Source of the DNA: Paracoccaceae bacterium
GTDB taxonomy: Bacteria; Pseudomonadota; Alphaproteobacteria; Rhodobacterales; Rhodobacteraceae
DNA length: 12,496 bases
Reading direction: 5' to 3'
Assembly: GCA_009920225.1 (NCBI GenBank)
Contig: RGAJ01000025.1
Location: forward strand, 1-12,496
Shown here: piece after piece, positions 5,599-12,496 of the stretch
Numbering within the stretch: the stretch's first letter is position 1
Layout: each line of letters starts with the position of its first letter
Notes under the pieces: generated by a model
What the model was told of the DNA's origin: nothing
Databases searched by the model: none
Seen by the model: only the letters and a program-made list of their open reading frames with translations
Program-made: the position numbers and the translations under genes

Positions 5599-8286
5599 AT
5601 GCTGGGGTTTGGAAAACTCGCCAAGAAAGTCTTTGGGACAACCAACGACCGCAAAATAAAAACCGTTCGGCCCCTGATCGACAAGATCAACGCGCTTGAG
5701 CCCGAATTTGAAGCATTGTCAGACAGCGATATTATCGCGAAAACCGCAGAATTCAAAGAGCGTCACGCCAATGGCGAAAGCTTGGACAGCCTTCTGCCCG
5801 AAGTGTTTGCAAACTGTCGCGAAGCGGCAAAGCGTGCCTTGGGTCTGCGTGCCTTTGACGTACAGCTTATGGGCGGCATTTTCCTTCACCAAGGAAACAT
5901 CGCCGAAATGAAAACGGGTGAAGGTAAAACACTTGTTGCAACCTTTCCTGCCTATTTGAACGCGCTCAATGGCAAGGGCGTGCATGTGGTCACTGTCAAC
6001 GATTATCTTGCCCGCCGTGACGCGGATTGGATGTCGAACGTCTTCACTGCGCTGGGCATGACCACGGGTGTGGTTTACCCCCAACAGCCCGAAGCCGAAA
6101 AACACGCAGCCTATGCTTGTGATGTGACCTATGCCACCAACAATGAATTGGGCTTTGATTATTTGCGCGACAACATGCGCGGCAATATCAATGACATGCA
6201 TCAAAAATATCATAACTTTGCCATTGTGGACGAAGTTGACAGTATTTTGATCGACGAAGCGCGTACACCCTTGATCATTTCTGGTCCGTCGCAAGATCGC
6301 TCAGAGCTGTATGTAAAGATCAATGAATTGATCCCGCTGTTAACCGAAGAACATTACAGCATTGATGAAAAATCCCGTCAGGTGACCTATACCGACGAGG
6401 GCAACGAATTTTTGGAACAGACGCTGCATACACATGGCATTTTGCCAGAGGGTCAGTCGCTTTATGATCCAGAAAGCACAACAATCGTTCACCATGTGAA
6501 CCAAGCCTTGCGCGCACACAAACTGTTTTTCCGTGATAAAGAATATATCGTGCGCGACGGTCAGATCGTTCTGATCGATGAATTTACAGGCCGCATGATG
6601 GCGGGACGCCGTTTGTCCGAAGGTTTGCACCAAGCGATCGAAGCCAAAGAAGGCTGTAACATTCAAGCCGAAAACGTCACCTTGGCCAGCGTGACGTTCC
6701 AGAACTATTTCCGCTTGTATGATAAATTGGGCGGCATGACGGGTACCGCATCGACCGAAGCCGAAGAGTTCATGGAAATCTACAAGCTTGGCGTTGTCGA
6801 AGTGCCCACAAACCGGCCCATCGCGCGGATTGATGAGGATGACGCAGTTTATCGCACCGAAGGTGAAAAATACGCGGCCATCGTTGAACACATCAAAGAC
6901 GCCCACGCAAAAGGTCAGCCAATTTTGGTTGGTACGACATCGATCGATAAATCAGAACAGATCAGCGCACTTTTGACCAAAGCGGGTTTAAAACACAACG
7001 TCCTGAACGCGCGCCAACATGAACAAGAGGCGCAGATCGTCGCCGATGCGGGCAAGTTGAACGCAATCACGATTGCCACCAACATGGCGGGTCGCGGGAC
7101 AGACATTAAATTGGGCGGCAACGTTGAATTCAAGGTGATGGAAGCGCTTGCGGCAAATCCTGACGCAAATCCTGATGAAATTCGCGCCCATATCGAACAG
7201 GCGCACAAAGCTGATGAAGACGCGGTCAAAGCCGCAGGTGGTTTGTTTGTTCTGGCAACCGAACGTCACGAAAGCCGCCGGATTGACAACCAGCTGCGCG
7301 GTCGGTCGGGGCGTCAGGGTGATCCTGGGCGATCATCATTCTTTTTGTCGCTTGAAGATGATTTGATGCGTATTTTCGGGTCAGAACGTTTGGATAAAAT
7401 CCTGTCTACCTTGGGTATGAAAGAAGGCGAAGCCATCGTTCACCCGTGGGTTAATAAATCGCTCGAACGCGCCCAAGCCAAGGTCGAAGGCCGCAACTTT
7501 GACATTCGGAAACAGTTGTTGAAATTCGACGACGTGATGAACGATCAACGCAAGGCAATTTTTGGTCAGCGTCGTGAAATCATGGAAACCACAGATCTGA
7601 CCGAAATTATCACCGACATGCGCAATGAGGTGATTGATGATCTGATTGACACCTATATGCCGCCCAAATCCTATGCGGATCAATGGGATACGCAGGGTCT
7701 GTATGCTGCGGTGATCGAGCAATTGAATTTGGATCTGCCCATCATTGCATGGGCTGCCGAAGAGGGCGTTGATGACGATGTCATGCGTGAGCGGATCGAA
7801 GTGGCCGCCGATAAAATGATGGCGGACAAAGCTGCGGCGTTTGGCCCCGAAACCATGCCGCAGATCGAACGCCAAGTGTTGTTGCAAACCATTGATACAA
7901 AATGGCGTGAACATCTTTTGACTTTGGAACATTTGCGCAGCGTCGTTGGGTTCCGTGGATATGCACAGCGTGATCCATTGAACGAATACAAAAACGAAGC
8001 CTTCCAACTGTTTGAAAACCTGTTGGATGGCTTGCGCGGCGATGTGACCAAGCAAATGGCCCAAATTCGCCCCATGACCGACGAAGAGCGCCAAGCCATG
8101 ATGCAGCAGATGCTTGCCCAACAAGCCGCCGCTCAGGCCGCGTCACAGCCCCAGCCCGCAACCAAAGAACAGGGCATCGCGCCTGTTGAAGACTTGCCTG
8201 ACGGGTGGGAAAACACAGGGCGAAACGAACCTTGCCCCTGTGGATCCGGTGACAAGTTCAAACATTGTCACGGTCGATTGGCATAA
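5599..8286 (+). CDS. secA: Protein translocase ATPase SecA
   Basis: SecA is the peripheral motor ATPase that pushes unfolded precursors through SecYEG at the inner membrane. The 895-residue length is typical of proteobacteria. Visible elements, in order: Walker A MKTGEGKT (residues 104-111), the [10 protein letters not shown] motif, Walker [17 protein letters not shown] starting near 209, the preprotein crosslinking region that follows, [26 protein letters not shown] and [13 protein letters not shown] (helicase motifs of NBD2), then the helical scaffold and wing domains. A Gln/Ala-rich linker leads to a C-terminal SEC-C zinc site using Cys879, Cys881, Cys890 and His891, the SecB/phospholipid-binding tail. 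The ATG is preceded by AAGGGA at suitable spacing. The gene is divergent from the foldase gene and ends 10 bases before a strong intrinsic terminator. Nothing is unusual in its catalytic motifs. Confidence 0.99.
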   Translation: MLGFGKLAKKVFGTTNDRKIKTVRPLIDKINALEPEFEALSDSDIIAKTAEFKERHANGESLDSLLPEVFANCREAAKRALGLRAFDVQLMGGIFLHQGNIAEMKTGEGKTLVATFPAYLNALNGKGVHVVTVNDYLARRDADWMSNVFTALGMTTGVVYPQQPEAEKHAAYACDVTYATNNELGFDYLRDNMRGNINDMHQKYHNFAIVDEVDSILIDEARTPLIISGPSQDRSELYVKINELIPLLTEEHYSIDEKSRQVTYTDEGNEFLEQTLHTHGILPEGQSLYDPESTTIVHHVNQALRAHKLFFRDKEYIVRDGQIVLIDEFTGRMMAGRRLSEGLHQAIEAKEGCNIQAENVTLASVTFQNYFRLYDKLGGMTGTASTEAEEFMEIYKLGVVEVPTNRPIARIDEDDAVYRTEGEKYAAIVEHIKDAHAKGQPILVGTTSIDKSEQISALLTKAGLKHNVLNARQHEQEAQIVADAGKLNAITIATNMAGRGTDIKLGGNVEFKVMEALAANPDANPDEIRAHIEQAHKADEDAVKAAGGLFVLATERHESRRIDNQLRGRSGRQGDPGRSSFFLSLEDDLMRIFGSERLDKILSTLGMKEGEAIVHPWVNKSLERAQAKVEGRNFDIRKQLLKFDDVMNDQRKAIFGQRREIMETTDLTEIITDMRNEVIDDLIDTYMPPKSYADQWDTQGLYAAVIEQLNLDLPIIAWAAEEGVDDDVMRERIEVAADKMMADKAAAFGPETMPQIERQVLLQTIDTKWREHLLTLEHLRSVVGFRGYAQRDPLNEYKNEAFQLFENLLDGLRGDVTKQMAQIRPMTDEERQAMMQQMLAQQAAAQAASQPQPATKEQGIAPVEDLPDGWENTGRNEPCPCGSGDKFKHCHGRLA

Positions 8287-8292
8287 CGTATC

Positions 8293-8323
8293 AAAACCCG
8301 ACAGTGACCTGTCGGGTTTTTTT
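8293..8323 (+). terminator. intrinsic terminator of secA
   Basis: An eight-base-pair GC-rich stem (CCCGACAG, 8297-8304, with CTGTCGGG, 8309-8316) closes a TGAC loop and is followed by seven T residues. The four preceding A residues extend the stem. It starts within 10 bases of the secA stop and separates secA from the next plus-strand gene. Confidence 0.95.
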
Positions 8324-8417
8324 GTCGGTCCACGCGCCCAACTAACACCACATTTAATTCCAACCCTTGCCTTAAGTTCGCCCAGTTTTCCGATCATTTT
8401 GAGAATGAACAAGGAAT

Positions 8418-8423
8418 AGGAGG
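8418..8423 (+). promoter_or_regulatory. strong ribosome binding site supporting a GTG start
   Basis: AGGAGG, a near-perfect Shine-Dalgarno sequence, lies five bases before the GTG at 8429. It is what makes the GTG start of the following gene convincing. Confidence 0.85.
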
Positions 8424-8428
8424 CAATA

Positions 8429-9286
8429 GTGCGGGGACTCTTTTCGTGGCCAAGTTTGATATCAATGTCGATTGCAATCTCGTTTGCAACGGGATTTGGG
8501 ATGCAAACCTATTCCAATCATTTTGCGAAGTCGCGAATTGAGACAGGAAATACTGTCGTCCTGGACGGGGGCACAATCATTTTGTCAAATGTCGCGTTTG
8601 CCGCGGCGACGCGCGAAAATCTTGGTATCAGTGATGATCCTCAAATGCGTCTTCTTGCCCCCTCTTTTGATGAGCCGCCGATTGTATCGGGTGATGTCTG
8701 TCGTCCCTCGGTTACGTCATCAGTTGGCGAAGGTGCGGTGATTGATCTTGAAATTACCGCGTCGTGTGATGTCGGATCTGAATTCGTGGTTCATCACAAC
8801 GGGATGATGTTTTCCGATGTGATCGACAGCACCGGCTTTGCGCATGTCACCGTTCCCGCGTTGACAGAAAAAGCGATTATCATTGTTGATTTTCCCAACG
8901 CATCACCGAAATTCGTGATTGAACACGTGGCCGATGCGTCGCGATTTACCCGAAGCGTTTTGCAATGGAAGGGGGATTTCGATCTTTCCCTAGACACAAA
9001 TCCGCCAGCACAGGCGACGCAGGTGTTTCAGTTGGGGCGCGCAGGGGGATACAATGCGGTCGTACAAAGCTTTGCCAATGACACCGGCATTCCCAACCTT
9101 GTTATATCCTCTGTGCCTAACGGTCCCGAGTGTCATCACATGATTGATTTCCAGTATATGCAATTCGATGCGGACAGATCGGTGAAAATTCGCGACTATC
9201 ACAATACCCCCGTTGTGTGTTCAGATGGCACGAAAAATCTTGTATTGAAAAATCTCTATCAAACCGCCAAAGTCGCCCGCAATTGA
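8429..9286 (+). CDS. Uncharacterised exported or membrane-anchored protein, four cysteines
   Basis: I do not recognise a family for this 285-residue protein. The GTG start is supported by AGGAGG five bases upstream. Residues about 8-28 form one hydrophobic segment (LISMSIAISFATGFGM) without an obvious signal-peptidase site, suggesting a single N-terminal membrane anchor with the rest in the periplasm. A second mildly hydrophobic patch is at about 50-60. The body alternates short beta-type stretches (for example EKAIIIVDF and KFVIEHV) and has exactly four cysteines, at 91, 113, 235 and 264, consistent with two disulfides in a beta-rich periplasmic domain. It follows the secA terminator and lies 15 bases before the substrate-binding/OmpA fusion gene, so the two are probably one operon. 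A structural or accessory role in the envelope is likely, but no function can be assigned. Confidence 0.85.
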   Translation: MRGLFSWPSLISMSIAISFATGFGMQTYSNHFAKSRIETGNTVVLDGGTIILSNVAFAAATRENLGISDDPQMRLLAPSFDEPPIVSGDVCRPSVTSSVGEGAVIDLEITASCDVGSEFVVHHNGMMFSDVIDSTGFAHVTVPALTEKAIIIVDFPNASPKFVIEHVADASRFTRSVLQWKGDFDLSLDTNPPAQATQVFQLGRAGGYNAVVQSFANDTGIPNLVISSVPNGPECHHMIDFQYMQFDADRSVKIRDYHNTPVVCSDGTKNLVLKNLYQTAKVARN

Positions 9287-9301
9287 TGCGGGGAGACATG
9301 G

Positions 9302-10789
9302 ATGGCGGTTTTAAAATGGTGTGTATTTTCGGCGCTTGTCGTGTGGGCGAGCGTCGGGCACGCAGAAAATAAAACCGTCACCTTGACCTCGGAATCGGGG
9401 CAGTTGGTATTGCAGGGCGAAATCTTGGATTTCGATGGTCGCAATTTATCGATCAATAGCGAATACGGTGCTGTTGTTTTGGATAGCACCAAATTGGTCT
9501 GCACCGGTGATGCCTGCCCAAACACCATGCAAAAATCGGAAACATTTCGCATTATCGCGCCCAAGAGTGTTGCAGATGTCTTGTTGCCGGCGTTGATCGA
9601 AAACTTTGCGTTGCGCCGTGCACGCGATATCACGCAAACCAATGACGGGGCCGTGCGTGTGATGACCTTGCGCACCAAGGCTGATCCTGATCGTGCGCTG
9701 ATCTTTATGTTGGATACGCGTGACGACGACACGGGGTTTGATCCGCTTGCCGATGCTCAGGCTGATATGATGATTGGGTTTCGGGCATTAAATGCGGATG
9801 AAAAAGCCAAGGTTGAAACACAAAATCCGGCGGGATTGGGCCAAGCGCGGTCTTTTGCGCTTGCACTGGATGCCATGTTACCCGTTGTGGCGCCGCCAAA
9901 CATCATGAAATCCGTGCCATTGGAAAACGTGCTTCAGTCAATCCAAGAGACCGATCCAAACACGGTGTTACACCCCAAAACAAGCGCCTATTTAGTGTCA
10001 AACGGGTATCGCATTTTGACCGAACAGATTTCAACGGACATTAGCAATGACCTATATGCAGATTCGTTGAAATTGGGGGTTGTCCCATTTTCGGATTTGG
10101 GGGGGTTGCAGGTTTTGGATGTCACTGGATCCTGTGGGGCGATGCCACAGATGAGCCGTAGAACCATCAAAGCGGGTGATTACCCGCTTACAGTTCCGAT
10201 ATATGCGCATTTGGCCCCCTTTCATCACGGCCCGCAGGTGTCCGAGTTTTTGGAATATCTGGCATCACCCGCGGCGCAGATGGTGATCCAACGCGCCGGT
10301 TTTGTGGATCAAATGTTGGAAGAAATCCCAATCGCCGCACAAGGGGATCGCATCGCATATGCAGTGGCAACGGCCGATGCTGGATCGTTTGAGCATGTGC
10401 AAGCCATGTTGAAAGACCTGCAAAATGCCTATCGTCTGACCATGACGTTTCGGTTTGATGCAGGCGGCGCGGATTTGGACGAGCAGTCAAAATCCCAAAT
10501 TGAACGTTTGAAGGGACTGATCAAATCTGGTCGCTTCAAGGGCCGCACGTTGTATTTCGTCGGTTTCAGCGACCAAGAAGGGGATTATACCGCCAACCTT
10601 GCATTATCGCAAAATCGGGCTGCGACGGTATTGCAATCGGTTCTTGCAGGGTTAGATGGTACCGACATCGATATCGCGGCGATGAAATCGATGGGGTATG
10701 GTCCTGTTTTACCGATGGCTTGTGAAACCACTGATATTGGAAAGCAAATCAATCGCAGGGTCGAAATCTGGGCACGCGCCTCACAATAA
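9302..10789 (+). CDS. Periplasmic fusion: N-terminal beta domain, substrate-binding-like domain, OmpA peptidoglycan-binding domain
   Basis: A 495-residue exported protein. Residues 1-21 are a signal peptide (cleavage after SVGHA). Residues 22-80 form a small beta domain ending in Cys67 and Cys72 (CTGDACP). Residues about 81-345 resemble phosphate-type periplasmic substrate-binding proteins, starting FRIIAPKSVADVLLPALIENF and including an ATPase-independent lobe with DLGGLQVLDVTGSCG and SEFLEYLASPAAQMVIQRAGF. Residues about 381-495 are an OmpA C-terminal domain: FRFDAGGADLD, GFSDQEGDYTANLALSQNRA and INRRVEIW. The diaminopimelate-contact residues seen in other OmpA domains are kept (Asp424, Arg439), so peptidoglycan binding is plausible. 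Relatives are named phosphate ABC transporter substrate-binding/OmpA proteins, but no permease or ATPase gene is adjacent, so ligand and role are unproven. The start has GGGGAG six bases upstream. The 3' end overlaps radC by nine bases. Confidence 0.9.
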   Translation: MAVLKWCVFSALVVWASVGHAENKTVTLTSESGQLVLQGEILDFDGRNLSINSEYGAVVLDSTKLVCTGDACPNTMQKSETFRIIAPKSVADVLLPALIENFALRRARDITQTNDGAVRVMTLRTKADPDRALIFMLDTRDDDTGFDPLADAQADMMIGFRALNADEKAKVETQNPAGLGQARSFALALDAMLPVVAPPNIMKSVPLENVLQSIQETDPNTVLHPKTSAYLVSNGYRILTEQISTDISNDLYADSLKLGVVPFSDLGGLQVLDVTGSCGAMPQMSRRTIKAGDYPLTVPIYAHLAPFHHGPQVSEFLEYLASPAAQMVIQRAGFVDQMLEEIPIAAQGDRIAYAVATADAGSFEHVQAMLKDLQNAYRLTMTFRFDAGGADLDEQSKSQIERLKGLIKSGRFKGRTLYFVGFSDQEGDYTANLALSQNRAATVLQSVLAGLDGTDIDIAAMKSMGYGPVLPMACETTDIGKQINRRVEIWARASQ

Positions 10790-11533
10790 TCCTTCGGCGC
10801 GAAAGCTGACTTCGCGCGATTTGCCGATTACCAAATGATTATGCACGCTGAGCCCAAGTGCACTTGCCGCGGTTACAATCTGTTGCGTCATGTCAATATC
10901 TTGGCGCGATGGCGTTGGATCGCCAGAGGGATGATTATGCACCAAAATAAGCGCGGATGCATTGAGTTGCAGCGCACGTTTCACAATTTCGCGTGGATAA
11001 ACAGGAACGTGATCAACGGTTCCCTTTGCCTGTTGTTCGTCCGCAATCAGGATGTTTTTGCGGTCCAAAAACAATACGCGAAATTGTTCGATGGGCAAAT
11101 GCGCCATTGCGGCCTGACAATAATCCAAAAGCGCCTGCCAACTGGATAGGACGGGGCGGTCCATCACACGGGCGCGCGACAATCGATGGGCTGCGGCTTC
11201 GATGATCTTAAGCTCAAGGATCACCGCGTCGCCAACGCCCGAGAGTGACGAAAGCTGTTCATGCGGCGCAGATAGGACACGGTTAAAATCGCCAAAATGA
11301 TCCAACAATTGTCGCGCTAAAGGCTTCACATCGCGCCGAGGGATCGCGCGAAATAAAACCAGTTCAAGCAGTTCGTAATCGGGCATTGCATCGGCCCCGC
11401 CGTTTAAGAAGCGATCGCGCAAGCGTTTGCGATGATCCTTGATATAGGACGGCAAAACCCCACTTTGCGGGACGAAAGTTTGTGCGGCTTCGGTGAATAG
11501 GTTCATCTGTTCTATTTTTGGCGGCTGTGTCAT
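10781..11533 (-). CDS. radC: RadC-family JAMM/MPN-domain protein
   Basis: A 250-residue RadC/YeeS-type protein. An N-terminal UPF0758 region includes a helix-hairpin-helix-like motif (LSSLSGVGDAVI, about residues 95-106). The C-terminal JAB1/MPN domain carries the metal-binding JAMM signature: His199 and His201 in HNHPSGDPTPS, Asp212 after SRQ, with Glu182 upstream as the likely acidic partner. RadC was first linked to DNA repair, but that phenotype was later attributed to a different gene, so its cellular function is uncertain. The ATG at 11531-11533 has no good Shine-Dalgarno sequence; a second in-frame ATG nine codons on has none either. A TATAAT-like box lies only four bases upstream of the first ATG. 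The gene converges on the OmpA-fusion gene with a nine-base overlap containing both stop codons. Confidence 0.93.
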   Translation of the reverse strand: MTQPPKIEQMNLFTEAAQTFVPQSGVLPSYIKDHRKRLRDRFLNGGADAMPDYELLELVLFRAIPRRDVKPLARQLLDHFGDFNRVLSAPHEQLSSLSGVGDAVILELKIIEAAAHRLSRARVMDRPVLSSWQALLDYCQAAMAHLPIEQFRVLFLDRKNILIADEQQAKGTVDHVPVYPREIVKRALQLNASALILVHNHPSGDPTPSRQDIDMTQQIVTAASALGLSVHNHLVIGKSREVSFRAEGLL

Positions 11534-11537
11534 GCCA

Positions 11538-11543
11538 ATTAGA
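11538..11543 (-). promoter_or_regulatory. possible -10 box immediately before radC
   Basis: On the minus strand this reads TCTAAT (5 of 6 to TATAAT) and ends four bases before the radC ATG. Transcription would start at or next to the ATG, i.e. a leaderless message, which would fit the absence of a Shine-Dalgarno sequence. No convincing -35 box is seen, and the AT-rich surroundings make chance matches common. Confidence 0.2.
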
Positions 11544-11570
11544 AAAATGGATTTTTATTAAAATTTAATG

Positions 11571-11600
11571 AAAAAGCCCGACCAAAAGGACGGGCTTTTT
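11571..11600 (-). terminator. intrinsic terminator of nhaA
   Basis: AAAAAGCCCG (11571-11580) pairs with CGGGCTTTTT (11591-11600), with one mismatch, two more C-G pairs and an AAAA loop on the plus strand. Read on the minus strand it follows the nhaA stop by 22 bases and ends in five U residues. The symmetry of the A and T runs means it may also act in the other direction. It insulates radC from nhaA transcription. Confidence 0.92.
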
Positions 11601-11622
11601 AAAAGACTCATATGGGATTGGA

Positions 11623-12496
11623 TCAGAGTTCTTGTTTTTGAACCTTGGTCACTTTGCCAGCGATGATCGACACAACTGCCGCGCCAAAGCTGAACAATGC
11701 CCCCATTTTGGCTGCGTCTTGCACCGGACCTGCATCAAACGCGACGGCCGCCACGAACAGGGCAACGGTAAAGCCAATCGCCGCCACAAACCCAATTACG
11801 ATGAGATCGACAAGCCGCATGCCTTGGGGCAGCCCAAGTTTCAACGGAACCGCAGCGATCCATCCAAAGATAAAGATGCCAACTGGTTTCCCGATCAACA
11901 GACCCGCCAACACCAACCATGTCGCGTCGCCCATTGCCGAAAATTCAACACCTGCATTCAACAAACCAAAGAAGAACAGAACGACTTCGACGGGGTGTTT
12001 CAATGCGTGCTCAATGGTGTTCAACAGGTCATGCAGGTGTTCTTCGGCTTCGTTGAAGATGCCAAATGCACGATCTGCGTGGGGAATGGTTGCGACCACT
12101 GGCAACAGACCCAAGGCAGGGTGCAGACCAGAGCGCATGAACGCGTACCAGCTGATGGCGCCCGCCAAGGCATAGGGCCAAAAGTTCAAGGTTTTACGTA
12201 CCCAAGACGAAGCTGGGCGCAATTGATTTCCGCGATCCAGACGGCGTGGCAACCAGTTGAACAGCATATAGACCGCTATTGCGGAGGCAAAAGACACAAG
12301 CAACCATTCTGGGGCCAATTCACCCGATGGATAGAAGATGGCAAGAATGATCAAGCCGCCCGCGTCGTCAGCAATCGCCAAAAGCAACAGAAAACGCACC
12401 GCAGGGTGGCCTGCGCCAAAGACCATGCGGCCAACCAAATAGCTAAACGCGATATCGGTTGCGGTGGGAACCGCCCAACCGTTCGCAACAGCGCTA
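11623..12496 (-). CDS. nhaA: Na+/H+ antiporter NhaA (5' end outside window)
   Basis: NhaA exchanges internal Na+ (or Li+) for external protons across the inner membrane, giving sodium tolerance and pH control. The visible 290 residues are the C-terminal part. The functional core is present: GWAVPTATDIAF with the Asp equivalent to Asp133 of the E. coli protein, IADDAG with the two transport aspartates (Asp163 and Asp164 in E. coli), and GLLIGKPVGIF with the lysine equivalent to Lys300. About eight hydrophobic membrane segments follow. The region after HPALG differs from the classical form: FGLLNAGV replaces the usual FAFANAGV, and the loop FNEAEEHLHDLLNTIEHALK is long and charged, marking a diverged NhaA subgroup. 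The frame is open to the window edge, so the start is upstream. A clear terminator follows the gene. Confidence 0.95.
   Translation of the reverse strand, partial: SAVANGWAVPTATDIAFSYLVGRMVFGAGHPAVRFLLLLAIADDAGGLIILAIFYPSGELAPEWLLVSFASAIAVYMLFNWLPRRLDRGNQLRPASSWVRKTLNFWPYALAGAISWYAFMRSGLHPALGLLPVVATIPHADRAFGIFNEAEEHLHDLLNTIEHALKHPVEVVLFFFGLLNAGVEFSAMGDATWLVLAGLLIGKPVGIFIFGWIAAVPLKLGLPQGMRLVDLIVIGFVAAIGFTVALFVAAVAFDAGPVQDAAKMGALFSFGAAVVSIIAGKVTKVQKQEL

Noticed and set aside
7148..7175. Direct repeat of GCAAATCCTGA in secA
   Set aside because: It encodes a short ANPDANPDE stretch in a variable surface loop of SecA and has only two copies; no sign of a mobile or regulatory repeat.
7381..8124. 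A 247-codon minus-strand open frame opposite secA
   Set aside because: It is fully antisense to the clearly conserved 3' half of secA; the His/Phe/Gln-rich composition is typical of an antisense shadow.

Overview
The window looks like chromosome of an alphaproteobacterium, most likely a Rhodobacteraceae (Roseobacter-type) species of moderate GC, roughly half by eye. This rests on the block secA / parvulin-type foldase / argJ / mutT, an arrangement I recall from Rhodobacterales, on a substrate-binding-protein/OmpA fusion, and on the overall protein flavour. Genus is not resolvable from sequence alone. No tRNA, rRNA, CRISPR array, insertion sequence or prophage gene was seen, and no gene-free stretch exceeds 300 bases.

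Layout. (1) Positions 1-2317 form an aromatic amino-acid catabolism locus: a 3'-truncated HpcH/HpaI-type aldolase and 4-hydroxyphenylpyruvate dioxygenase (hppD) on the minus strand, with a divergent Lrp/AsnC regulator that probably controls hppD. (2) Positions 2321-5428 form a tightly packed minus-strand operon read in the order periplasmic parvulin foldase, argJ, mutT, YdeI/DUF1801-like protein. Its junctions are a stop codon directly abutting a start, a 4-base ATGA overlap, and a 4-base gap. (3) A 170-base divergent region separates this operon from secA (5599-8286, plus strand), which ends at a clear intrinsic terminator. (4) Positions 8429-10789 hold two plus-strand envelope genes: an uncharacterised exported or membrane-anchored protein with four cysteines, and a signal-peptide protein fusing a small beta domain, a substrate-binding-protein-like domain and a C-terminal OmpA peptidoglycan-binding domain. 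(5) Convergent to these is radC, whose 3' end overlaps by 9 bases. Upstream of it lies the 3' part of nhaA with its own terminator.

How the genes fit together. SecA drives export of unfolded precursors and the divergent parvulin probably helps them fold in the periplasm, so the shared intergenic region is a natural co-regulation point. The two genes after secA also encode exported products and are the least understood part of the window. argJ, mutT and radC are housekeeping-type genes (arginine synthesis, nucleotide-pool cleaning, a RadC-family protein), and nhaA is a Na+/H+ antiporter, fitting a marine lifestyle.

No clear, wholly new system is visible. The best candidate for undescribed biology is the exported two-gene module at 8429-10789.
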